In this document: positions 31,146-40,682 of the stretch, in pieces
How positions within the stretch are numbered: the first letter of the stretch is position 1
How the letters are laid out: the number at the start of each line of letters is the position of its first letter
DNA from: Amphibalanus amphitrite
Lineage: Eukaryota; Arthropoda; Thecostraca; Balanomorpha; Balanidae
Assembly (NCBI RefSeq): GCF_019059575.1
Contig: NW_024882193.1
Location: forward strand, 124,001-188,000
Direction: 5' to 3'
Length of the DNA: 64,000 bases
Made by a program: the position numbers and the translations under genes
Notes under the pieces: generated by a model
Told to the model about the DNA's origin: nothing
Database searches by the model: none
What the model saw: the letters and a program-made list of their open reading frames with translations, nothing else

Positions 31146-31892
31146 TCAGATGTTGCTCGGCGATCTAGATGCCGAGTCCCTGGCAGGTATGTCTTCCGAC
31201 GGAGGCTCCGCGGCTGGACTCGCGTTTGCCTCGTTGCCTCGAGGAGTATGCCACATCACTTGTTTGGGGCTGCCCTTGCGGGTGTGCCACGTCGCAAATC
31301 GGTGAAGAGTGCGGCCGCCCCGAGCCAGCGGGTACGCCTCGTTTGTCGTGGTTGGTTGGCGCGCTTGTAGGTCCGGCGAGGACGGCGCGGCGGCGGCCCC
31401 GGCGGCAGGTGGACTTGATCCGCCTGCGTCCGGCAGGAGGGAGGCCAGGGTGCTCTTGTATACAGCTGTCCGGCGCTGTCCCTTGATGGCCTCCACACTC
31501 CTGCCGGGCATCACCTCCGCCAGGGCCAGGTTCAGGTTCTTGATACCTTGCCGCACCATCCCCGCCTCTCGCATCGCCATTAGATGTCGCTCTTCGGGGT
31601 CCCACCTCGCCTTCTTGATCGCCGCCCGGTCTTCGGCGACGTCTCGATGGAATTCGGCGAGGTGGGCCCGGCGTTGGTGTAGTCTGCGGCCGGCGAAGGT
31701 GGCAAATCGCCGGGTGCAGTCTGGACACTCTGTCCGGTCAGGTGCAGGGTCGCCGGCAGGGGCCGAGGCCCCCGCCGACCCCTCCGCGCCCTCCGCCCTG
31801 GTACACTGTGGTAGGCGTCTCGCGCCGCCTTGTCCACTTGATTTGTTCGGTGTTCTCGGGCCACAGTATGCTTCGCCGGCACGGGCTGGCAA
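31146..31892 (-). CDS. R2-b N-terminus: C2H2 finger and Myb region (copy I)
   Basis: A 248-codon open piece. Residues 50-75 form one C2H2 finger (CPDC…HQRRAH) and residues 88-150 a Myb-like helix-turn-helix block (RWDPEERHLMAMREAGMVRQ … GRSVEAIKGQRRT). In R2 proteins these domains bind the 28S target. Only one finger is present, as in R2-D-type elements. The tail is Pro/Ala-rich and loses the frame before the linker. The start shown is the first ATG; R2 translation starts are often not AUG, so the true start is unknown. Confidence 0.82.
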   Translation of the reverse strand: MPARAGEAYCGPRTPNKSSGQGGARRLPQCTRAEGAEGSAGASAPAGDPAPDRTECPDCTRRFATFAGRRLHQRRAHLAEFHRDVAEDRAAIKKARWDPEERHLMAMREAGMVRQGIKNLNLALAEVMPGRSVEAIKGQRRTAVYKSTLASLLPDAGGSSPPAAGAAAAPSSPDLQARQPTTTNEAYPLARGGRTLHRFATWHTRKGSPKQVMWHTPRGNEANASPAAEPPSEDIPARDSASRSPSNI

Positions 31893-31912
31893 CCCATGCC
31901 GGCTAGCGGTTA

Positions 31913-32037
31913 CCCTCCTGCTCTTGGCCGGCCGCAGGGCGCTAACCCCACGGCCGTTGCCCGGGCTGCGCCACGAGAAGGCGGCTGGTAGGGACTTGGG
32001 GCGACCGGGATGGCGGTTGGCCGCCCTTTAGCAGCCC
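31913..32037 (-). ncRNA. HDV-like self-cleaving ribozyme at the R2-b 5' end (copy I)
   Basis: On the minus strand the first bases of R2-b are GGGCTGC, pairing with GCAGCCC (P1, 7 bp). Before that second strand come GCC…TTCTCGT…GGC (P3 and its loop); after it comes GGGCAAC, the same string that follows P1 in the HDV ribozyme. P4 is CGGCCG…CGGCCG, and P2 can form from CCCT(A)CC and GGAGGG. J1/2 is long and holds its own hairpin (GGGCG…CGCCC). The predicted cut is exactly at the 28S/R2 junction, as known for R2 ribozymes. Confidence 0.75.
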
Positions 32038-32075
<38 letters not shown>

Positions 32076-32207
32076 GATGAATTTCTTTACTTTGACATTC
32101 AGAGCTCTGAGCAGGAATCACATCGCGTCAACACCGACCTTGGCCATCGCCATGCTATGATTTAATTAGTCAGTCGGATTCCCCTGGTCCGTGCCAGTTC
32201 TCAGTTG
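32038..32207 (-). rRNA. 28S rRNA fragment upstream of R2-b (copy I, unit B)
   Basis: Same 28S segment as at 19,722, ending …AACTATGACTCTCT at the R2-b 5' junction. It keeps CAGGGGAATCCGACTGACTA, which is closer to the usual 28S than the unit A copy. Confidence 0.9.
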
Positions 32208-32836
32208 TTTCTTAATTGCCGAACGACGTGGTGGTTCCCGTCGACTGTGCGCGCTACCGGCGCGAACCGGCGACGGCCAGACAGGCCGACAAGCCAAACC
32301 AATCCATGTTGCTTGCAATGCAGCTTTGGAGCCACACCCGTTTCTGGTTGAAGAGATTCCATTGGCCAGCTCTACTCTACTGAGCCATCTGAAACCATTT
32401 CCGTCGATTAGTTCTGTGGATTGCCTGCCACACTGCTCATTGTGATTGCTTCCTCTTTTGGCCCCTTCTGGCCATCCGACTTCTGCGATTTCGGCTGAGT
32501 TGGTATCTTATTCGCTATGTTCTTCTTTCTTTTTTTTCGGCTTCTATGACGAATTTCTGGTGACACACGACCTTTTGTGGCCTTTTTTTAAATAGATTGT
32601 TGTGTTGCCTGTTTTCTTTTGTATGCATATGTAAGTGTTCTTTCTCGCCTGATATATGTGCTTGCAGGTCTTGTTGATAAAGTGGTCGTCACCGCAGTTG
32701 GGCCGGCCAGCTGATCAGTCTCAGCGCGTTCCAGCGTCCTTTTCTTGTCGGTCCTCCAGTGACCAAGCCAATGGTGGTTCAAACCGCTTTTACCCCCGTA
32801 GCGGTCAACATGCTTTTGCTGGAGCTTGTTTTTTTT

Positions 32837-32879
<43 letters not shown>

Positions 32880-33194
32880 TTCCCTCTCTCTTTGCCGTCT
32901 TTTTTTCTTTCATCTTTTTGAAACCAACATTTTCTCGTCGTATTTTGCTATTTTAGCCAATGGTGTGAAGGTTTATATAAGTTTAGTTTACCCAAAGTCT
33001 TCCGCTACCGTTGCCGATTTCACCGTTAATCCAAGGTCATTGCACGCTACGGCTGCCCCGACGCATCCCCTCCGACAACGCCGCCAACTTTTCTGGCTCA
33101 TTGCTTGCGGAGGTGTGTCGCGTGCCGGGCGTAGACAAACCGTTTTTTGTTCACCTCTCATCCAGAGGAAAAATCGAATAGTGAGAGGATGACG
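32208..33194. other. Spacer X, first part (copy I, unit B)
   Basis: Homologous to 24,041-25,000 and unidentified. It holds a (TC)n microsatellite at 32,836-32,893. It is interrupted at 33,195 by the Ty3-derived insertion and resumes at 35,491. Confidence 0.4.
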
Positions 33195-33199
33195 GAAGC

Positions 33200-35490
33200 T
33201 GCTACGGTTGCTGCGAGTGAACCCCACGGGGGTGGCTCCGATGAGCCTATGGTCGGCGCGCTTGCTTCTGGCGCGGCGGCGGCGGCAGCTGGCAGTGGCG
33301 CGGGGCGCTCGGCTGATCGTGAGTCTGCCGGCGGGCCCGGCGGCGGCGTGCATCGCACGGAGGGAGCTGAGGGAGTGGCACCGACGCGGCCTCAGCGCTG
33401 CGGGCCGTACATCGTTCCGGTGCGGCTGAACGGCAAGTTGCTGGAGATGGAGCTCGACACGGGAGCTGCCGTCTCCGTCTGCTCGGAGCGCGCGTTCAAG
33501 AGGCTCTGGCCGACCGGCGGTCCGCCCCTGGAGCGCTGTGAGCAGACTCTGAAAACCTACAGCGGTGGAACGATCGGTGTGTGCGGTCAGGTGATGGTCG
33601 ATGTGCAGTATGGTGACACATCGGTCCGTGTGCCGCTCGTGATCGTTCGCGGTGGCGGTCCGTGCCTGTTCGGGCGTGATTGGCTCGCTCGCATTCGGCT
33701 GGACTGGTCGTCAGTGTGCGTCATGACGGCCAGCTCGCGGGTGGACGCGGTGCTGGCTGAGTTCCCAGACGTGTTCGACGGGGAGCTGGGATGCTTCAGA
33801 GGTGAGCCGGTCACGGTGGATGTCGATCCAGACGTCCAACCCCGGTTTTTCAAACCGCGCGTCGTCCCGTTGGCGTATCGGGATCAAGTGGAGCAGGAGC
33901 TGGATCGGCAAGTGAAACAAGGACTCTGGGAACCCGTCGCACATAGTAAGTGGGCTGCACCGCTCGTGGTGGTGCCTAAGGCTGGGGGAAAGGGTGTGAG
34001 GTTGTGTGGCGACTACCGCTTGACTGTGAATAAGGCGGCTAGGGCAGATCAATACCCCCTCCCTCGCGTCGAGGATTTAATGTCGCGACTGACCGGGGGG
34101 ACAGTGTTCTCGAAATGTGACCTTAAGTCAGCGTACAATCAGCTGGTGTTGGAGAAAGAGTCGCGTCAGTATCTCTGTCTGAACACGCCCCGCGGCTTGC
34201 TGCGGCCGACCAGGCTCAGTTTTGGGTACTCGGCAGCGCCGAGTTTGTTCCAGCGGACGATAGAGACGCTGTTGGCTGGCATCGAGGGCGTGGGAGTCTT
34301 TTTAGATGATGTGATCATCACCGGCCGTGACATGGAGGCGCATAACCGTGCCCTCCGGGAGGTTCTGCGGCGTGACACCGGCGCTGTAGACTCCGAACAG
34401 AGCATACACATCCTCCTCCACTCTCTCCGGGCTCCTCGGCTCCGCCGCAGCTGCACCGGAAGCTGTGGAATGCTTTGCCGACTCCACTTGAACCGCCCGG
34501 ACCGCCGGCGTGCGCCGTCGGCAGGCCACTCGCAAGTGACCCACCTCCCCGCAAGAAAAACAGCGCCGGAAGCGAAACGGACACACGGCCGGCTCGTGTC
34601 CTCTCTGCCGGCAGCGGTGACACTGAGCTCGAGCGCCACCCGTCGCCGCCACTCGGGACGGACTCTGCCGCGGTCGGCGCTCCTCCACCCGATGGACGGG
34701 CTGCAGATCCGCTCGCTCTGATGACACGGGACTGCTGCGATTCAGCTCACTGGCGTTGGCAGCCGCCGATTCGAACGCCTGAGCGATCGCGAGCGCAGAG
34801 CTGAGAGTGAGATCCTCCGTGCTGAGCAGTCTGGACTGAAGTCTGGGATTCCGGATTCCACAGACCAGCCGATCTCGGAGCATTTCGTCGAGCACCTCCG
34901 CGCTGAACTGACATGGCCGCGCCAGTCGCCTCAGAGTCGCAGCATAAGCTGAGACTGACGCACCGTCCTCGCGATCACACGTATGAAACCGGTAACGTGC
35001 CAAGATCCGAGACGGCGACGGCTCAAAATGCTCCGACAGCACCTTTACCAGGTCTCCATACTTCACGTCTGTCACTGAGGCCGGAGCGATCAAATCCTCC
35101 AACAGCGCAAACGTCACCGGCCCGATAGCACTCAGGAAAATCGCGCGGCGTTTCACGTGTTGTGACGCGTCAACATCGTTCGCCACAAAATACTGTTCCA
35201 GCCTCCGAGTATAACCACCGAAACACTCAACACCCGCGTCGAACTCGGGCGCCCGGGCCAGCGCCATACCACACGTGAGTTCGGTCCTCGTCGCCACTGA
35301 AGTACACAGACGCTCGGTCGGTTCCAGACTGTTTATTGCCGACACACAGGCCGTCCTCGGCCCGAGCGCTGACGCCACCGCAGCCCCAGGCTATCCATGA
35401 CACCGGGAAGACGCGCGGCCCCGGCTTGGGTCAGCGCAGGCTGCCCCGACCCGGCTACCCGGGCCCTGGCTTTGGGCGCGGTCTACCGCA
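33200..35490. mobile_element. Ty3-type retrotransposon-derived insertion (fossil, copy I only)
   Basis: A 2.29-kb insertion flanked by GAAGC on both sides; copy II has the empty site at 57,702-57,706. It contains protease and reverse-transcriptase parts on the plus strand (about 33,380-34,370) and a gag part with two CCHC knuckles on the minus strand (about 34,300-35,380), so the two gene parts point in opposite directions within one insertion. No LTR is visible at either end. It is broken and incomplete (integrase and RNase H absent). It is young relative to the array, since copy II lacks it. Confidence 0.85.
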
Positions 35491-35774
35491 GAAGCCATTT
35501 TATATATGATGGTCAAATACGCCAATGAAAGTCATATGGACTGGGACTTCCACATTCCCCTTTCAATGACTGGGTATACAGATGCAGAGTGCTTTTTCCA
35601 CTCGGTTGCTCACTGTTCTTCCCGTACCTCATGTTTGATAGAAACCTTAGATCGCCAGCGTCTGACGAGCTCCCGACGTCCTCTGCACCGAACAACAGCC
35701 ATCATTGCTGACTAGGTGTTTGCGAAGAGCACCGAGTATTATGAATTTCAAGTTTAATAGGTTTAATAGTTTAG
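35491..35774. other. Spacer X, second part (copy I, unit B)
   Basis: Continues spacer X after the Ty3-derived insertion and leads to the 18S fragment. Homologous to 24,980-25,264. No function recognised. Confidence 0.4.
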
Positions 35775-35931
35775 GAGTTTCGTTCGTTATCGGAATAAGC
35801 CAGACAAATCACTCCACCAAGAACGCCCATGCATCACCACCCACTGAATCAAGAGAGAGCTATCAGTCTGTCAAGCCTTACGGTGTCCGGGCCTGGTGAG
35901 TTGTCCCGTGTTGAGTCAAATTAAGCCGCAA

Positions 35932-35969
<38 letters not shown>
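35775..35969 (-). rRNA. 18S rRNA fragment (copy I, unit B)
   Basis: Same 18S segment as at 25,265 but better preserved: GCGGCTTAATTTGACTCAAC, GGCCCGGACACCGTAAGG, GTGATTTGTCTGGCTTATTC and CGATAACGAACGAAACTC on the minus strand. It ends at AAAGGAATTGACGG on one side and after AACTCCTAAACT on the other. Confidence 0.92.
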
Positions 35970-35994
35970 GTTAGACATTGTTGCTCGGGTTTGA

Positions 35995-36071
35995 TGGTCG
36001 CCCGAGTGGTGTCCGGGACCGCCGCCAGGTGTTGTTGGCCCAGGGGCGGAGGGTCTCGAGTGGTGTCTGGG
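35995..36071. repeat. 54-bp minisatellite, first units (copy I, unit B)
   Basis: About 1.4 units of the same 54-bp repeat as unit A, cut at 36,072 by an LTR-type insertion; the array resumes at 36,484. Confidence 0.85.
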
Positions 36072-36483
36072 TGTTCTAATTAGAAGACCGTTACCTTTTT
36101 GCCTTCATCTAGTTCCATGTTTGTTATGCCCCGCCTTCCTTTCCGGTAAAACTTTCCTTTGTATTTGGTAACTTCCTGAATCCTTCGCATATTTTCTGTG
36201 ACGTCGTGCTGCCATGTGTAACCGCGCCGATTTCGTTTTGTTTTGCATTATTTTCCGCCTGTTGCTGACCCGCCGCCGACCTGTGAAGACCTCTCAGTTG
36301 TCTTGCGCTACCGCCTTGCTATATCGCCGATTCGCCTGAGTGATTTAAATATAAGTGTGTAAAGTTTTCTTTCTTTTCAAGTTTTCTGAACCGGCCTTTT
36401 TAGTTCAACTTTTATAACATGGTCCTCCGGGCCGGATGAAGATTTGATTTTGCTGTAACTTTGCTTGTTTGCTGATTTGTGAT
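36072..36483 (+). mobile_element. Solo-LTR-like insertion, probably BEL/Pao (fossil, copy I, unit B)
   Basis: TGTTCTAATTAG…TTTATAACA (36,072-36,419) has TG…CA ends and is followed by TGGTCCTCCGGGCCGGATGA, resembling the start of a BEL/Pao internal region. It interrupts the 54-bp array. No coding part. Broken. The family is tentative. Confidence 0.5.
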
Positions 36484-37065
36484 CCACCGCCGCCAGGTGT
36501 TGTTGGCCCAGGGGCGGAGGGTCCCGCGTGGTGTCCGGGACCGCCGCCAGGTGTTGTTGGCTCAGGGCCGGAGGGTCCCGCGTGGTGTCCGGGACCGCCG
36601 CCAGGTGTTGTTGGCCCAGGGTCGGAGGGTCCCGCGTGGTGTCCGGGACCGCCGCCAGGTGTTGTTGGCCCAGGGGCGGAGGGTCCCGCGTGGTGTCCGG
36701 GACCGCCGCCAGGTGCCGCTGGCCCAGGGGCGGAGGCCGGAGGGTCCCGCGTGGTGTCCGGGACCGCCGCCAGGTGTTGTTGGCCCAGGGGCGGAGGGTC
36801 CCGAGTGGTGTCCGGGACCGCCGCCAGGTGTTGTTGGCCCAGGGGAGGAGGGTCCCGAGTGGTGTCCGGGACCGCCGCCAGGTGTTGTTTGCCCAGGGGC
36901 GGAGGGTCCCGAGTGGTGTCCGGGACCGCCGCCAGGTGCCGCTGGCCCAGGGGCGGAGGCCGGAGGGTCCCGATTGGTGTCCGGGACCGCCGCCAGGTGC
37001 TGCTGGCCCAGGGGCGGAGGGTCCCGATTGGTGTCCGGGACCGCCGCCAGGTGTTTTCCCAGGGG
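36484..37065. repeat. 54-bp minisatellite, main array (copy I, unit B)
   Basis: About 11 units; two units carry a 6-bp insertion (GAGGCCGGAGG). Long open frames on both strands are repeat artefacts. Confidence 0.92.
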
Positions 37066-37929
37066 TGAAGCCTGCGGCCTCACCAGCCCGCGAGGAGCGA
37101 CAGGATCTCAGGACATCATAATTTAAAACTGGATTTATCTGGACATCAAGACTTACATCCAACATGAAGATATTGGCCAGCGTGTCGTTCAAACCCTTTA
37201 TATTCTTGCATCAACGAGCTAGGATAACTTTTGTCTAAGTTCATGTAAGATGGATACCGTACTTCAACTTTGTCCTCCAGGGGGTACTTTGGCCCACGCC
37301 TGGAAAATTATTTGTTTTGCTGTATCTTTTTTACACTTAACACGGGTATAAGCCGTGTTGCTGCCGTCCCCCGTCTTCCACTGGCCTGCCCAGCGGTGGG
37401 TGGCGGCCCTCGTTGGTGAAGTGGGCGTCGCCGGCCCGGGAGCGGCGACACCCCAGCGTCACCGTCACCCCAGCGTCCGGCCCAGGGGCGGGCGGCAGCT
37501 CTCGATGTTCCAGGTAGTGCCACTGCCGCCCCCGGAGCCGGGACGCCGCCCACTGTCGTTGTGGCAGCTCTTGTTGCTGGAAAGCATGCCGCCGCTGCCC
37601 CCGACCCAGTCTGGCGTCTCTTTTTCATTTATTTTCGATAGCACATTACACTGTCATTTGCGCACATTTTGCATACCCACCACACACACCATTTTCTACC
37701 TGCCCCGCGCCGTGTTACACATGCCCGTCCTCGCTGGGGCCATGCCCAAGGCCGCCGGTCGGCCGAATTTTTACATATATGGCCGGCCTCCGGTTAGCCG
37801 TGTTGGGTTAGGGACGGGCAGATTCATCATCAGGCTATGTATATCATTATCCCCGCACCTAAATATATTTTACCACTTTTCATGAACAGCTTTAATAGTG
37901 TCGTTTACTACGGCTGCATTTTTCTACCC
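37066..37929 (-). other. Spacer next to the R2-b fragment (copy I, unit B)
   Basis: Homologous to 25,853-26,792, lacking about 90 bp of it. Includes the probable R2-b 3' UTR. No gene. Confidence 0.45.
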
Positions 37930-38376
37930 TCAAGTGATGGATAACCACATTCGAGCCCCTTTCGTAGGATGGCTTTGTAGTTTGAGGTTTTTGGGCGACC
38001 CGCACGCGGTCTCGTGCAGTATCAGGCCTCTTGAGCCGATGACAAACGCGTCAACCGAGACCTCTGTGACCTCGGGCCGATTTCTGGCCGGGTCACTGTT
38101 CAACTGTCCGCGCAGGGCCTCTAATATCCGAGTATTTCCGGATCTTATCCCGGTATCGCGCCCTGAGGCAGTCGGCCCGGTTGTCATAGCAGATAGCGTC
38201 GTCCACAACAGTGGCCTTTGTGCCACTGACCACCACCAGGTCTGGGCGGTATTCTTCTCCGTGACACGGCACCCTGTGCTCGCTCAGGATGGTGGATCTC
38301 GGATCCATGTTTTGAGCTCGGTCACGGACCAGTCCACACACCCAGTTGTGGCGCCGAATTTGTGCCTCCCTTGTGG
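37930..38376 (-). pseudogene. R2-b endonuclease fragment (copy I, unit B)
   Basis: A 5'-truncated R2-b 3' end: RPDLVVVSGTKATVVDDAIC, KIRKYSDIR, then NRPEVTEVSVDAFVIGSRGL to the stop at 37,930. The junction at 38,376 is with unidentified DNA (38,377-38,631), beyond which 28S begins. Confidence 0.85.
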
Positions 38377-38631
38377 TAGGGCATTCGGTTAGGGAGAGAT
38401 TTGCACCTCGGCATCAAGACTCTCTCAGCAGCTCTGCGCACATTCGGTTCGGTTAACTGTCATTCGCCAGCGGGGTAACCATGGTGGAAAATATAGGGCC
38501 GGACTCGGAGGTAAAAGTAAATCATGCAAAGCACGGTAAAGCAAGAATAATAGCAATAAGTGAAAGTATACCTATCAGTATTTGCTGAAAACTTATTACA
38601 TGGATTATTATTACGTAAAAGATAATATGCT
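38377..38631. other. Unidentified stretch between R2-b fragment and 28S
   Basis: AT-rich toward the 28S side. No gene, repeat or rRNA recognised. Confidence 0.3.
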
Positions 38632-38908
38632 CAGAGGCGTTTCTGTCGCCTCTGAGCTGGCCTTCGGACACCTGCGTTATCGTTTGACAGATGTACCGCC
38701 CCAGTCAAACTCCCCACCTGTGTCCTCAGCGTGGGTCGGCCAGACGGACAAGCCGCCTTGCGCCTTGAATCGAGAATCGCGAACTCCGAAGAGCTCGAGT
38801 CCCCTTATCACTGTGTTAGTGATGAGACAATGAAAGTAGTGGTCTTTCACATTCGACTTGCGTCTCCCACTTAGACTACACCTGCCATGTCTCCTCACAT
38901 AGTCAGAT

Positions 38909-38943
<35 letters not shown>

Positions 38944-38948
38944 GACGA

Positions 38949-39000
<52 letters not shown>

Positions 39001-39014
39001 TGGGAATCTCGTTG

Positions 39015-39056
<42 letters not shown>
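38632..39056 (-). rRNA. 28S rRNA fragment downstream of the R2 site (flank of R2-a, copies I/II)
   Basis: The minus strand starts CCAAATGCCTCGTCATCTAA exactly where R2-a ends and continues about 425 bp through TGGATCAACGAGATTCCCAC, GTGAAAGACCACTACTTTCA and GGGGCGGTACATCTGTCAAA. It ends at a hairpin, AGAGGCG-ACAGAAA-CGCCTCT. That helix differs from common 28S sequences on both arms yet still pairs. Beyond it the similarity stops. Confidence 0.95.
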
Positions 39057-39057
<1 letters not shown>

Positions 39058-40682
39058 GATTTTTTTTCTCCTGCTCCTCTTTTTCCTTGCGGAAATGGCA
39101 TCCGCTCATTCGCTCCCCTGTTCCGCCTGGGGGCTGTGAGGCGACCACCACTAGGCAGGGGCCGGTCTTCAGGGCGGTCTGCCCGTCACTCGCCGCGTCG
39201 CCCTGCACGGTCGCGGGCCCGCCTGTCGTCCCGTTGAGCGGAATGCCTTGAATATCTTATACGTGTTTTCGATCACCCGGACGGATATCTGTGCCATCTG
39301 GTGGTCGGTAGTGCCAAGTCTCTTAAGTATTTGCGTCGATTCTTGGGCCCAGCACCCTCTCCAGTTCAGAGTGGCCGAACCGAACCGGATCGGGTGTCGA
39401 GTCACAAGTCGCGTTTGTGCTTCTGTTCGGATGGTGTCATTCTCGTAGTAAGGCGCGCCTGAGATCTTACGCTGGTTTGCCTGACTGAGGTCGGCGTTAT
39501 CAGCGACGACCTGGAGGTCTATCACTGCGGCCATGTTGTCCGTGGCCACCATCAGGTCTGGTTTTCTGAGCCCAGCCGGGATGGAGATTGAGGGCTCTTT
39601 GATGGTAGTTGCGCCTGAGTCTCGAAGGTAACCTTCCAACTGGGCGAGTGCCCGGTCGTGTCGGGCAGTTCTGTTCAGGTGGGTCCTTTCGCATGTTTGA
39701 CTAATGTGGCCCATAGTCTCAGGCCTCCCACAGCCAGCGTCGCACGGATGGTAGCCTTGTCCACGTCGGGATCTTGCTGCTCTCTGCCCGGTGAGGACAA
39801 GGTTCCCACGGATTTTAATTGCGCCAACGTAGGCTGCTCCAGGCATCGGTGGGTTAGGCGCTGTCACCCACCGCTGGCTCTTGGGGTGATGGGGCGCCTC
39901 TTTGAGGCCGGCTCCGTCAACCTTCGAGAGTAGCTGGCTCCTATGCTCTTTCCGGATGGGTTCTCTGCTGTCTAACGTTGGTCCGTCCCTGGGGGTGACT
40001 GGCCGGGACTTCACCATCCTCCTGAAGGCGCCAGATGCCGTCGTCCGCCTGACGGGGCCGAGCTCGGACATGGTCAATTTTGCGAGTCTTGCCGTCCTTA
40101 GCACCGGTACTGTCAGTCTCAGCTCCGGGATGCCGAGTCCTCCGTCCGTCGGGTGTGCGTGTATGTATGCTGAGGGGGCGTCCTTGGGCAGATGTAGGAA
40201 GCTCCTGATTGCGACTCTGATCCGTTGGTCGAGGGATCGAGGGATTTCTCCCTGCACGAGGACGTGCAGTTCCTGTGGGATCACGTACTCGCGGATGATG
40301 GTGAGGCGTTGGTGCGGCTTCAGGGGGGCTCTCTTGATTTCGACCAGTTGTTCGGTCACTTTCAAGCCTGAGTCCTTGGTGATCCCTGTGCTGGAGTATT
40401 TGATGCCCGGGTACGTTACCGCGCCTTCGTTCCCCAGGTTGGGTAGGGGAGAGCCCCGTACCATGATGCGAACCTGGGAGTCGACGAACCGGAACTTCTT
40501 CCGGCCGTCGACCCTGGCGACTGACGTCCAGCACTTTTCTGGGTGGATGGACAGTCCAGCACACAGTATTGCATCGGCGATGGAGTTGACTCGATGCTCG
40601 AGCATGGTTGAGGTCCGAGCCATGACGACGAGGTCATCTGCGAAGGCCATGACTGGTGGAACATCGTCGGCACTTGCTGATG
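39057..40682 (-). pseudogene. R2-a, RT end to 3' end (copy II)
   Basis: Minus strand, from the LINE-1 insertion to the 3' junction with 28S CCAAATGCC. It encodes FADDLVVMA, motif E, thumb, CCHC knuckle (CDAGCGRPETMGHISQTCER) and endonuclease (RKPDLMVATDN, VIDLQVVADN), with a stop near 39,169. The 3' UTR is about 110 bp and ends in an A-rich run. Open but cut off from the RT N-terminal half by LINE-1. Confidence 0.92.

Larger units (their letters stand above)
26793..32037 (-). mobile_element. R2-b element, full 5' end, heavily interrupted (copy I)
   Basis: A second R2 lineage on the minus strand. It begins exactly at the 28S flank (ACTATGACTCTCT, then GGGCTGC) with an HDV-like ribozyme. Then come a finger/Myb N-terminus (31,146-31,892), a linker (30,364-31,095), RT pieces (29,655-30,518), motif E and thumb (28,712-29,345), and knuckle plus endonuclease (26,793-27,287). 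It contains MITE and LINE debris and several frameshifts, so it is long dead. The single C2H2 finger points to the R2-D type of clade. It is much older than R2-a. Confidence 0.85.
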
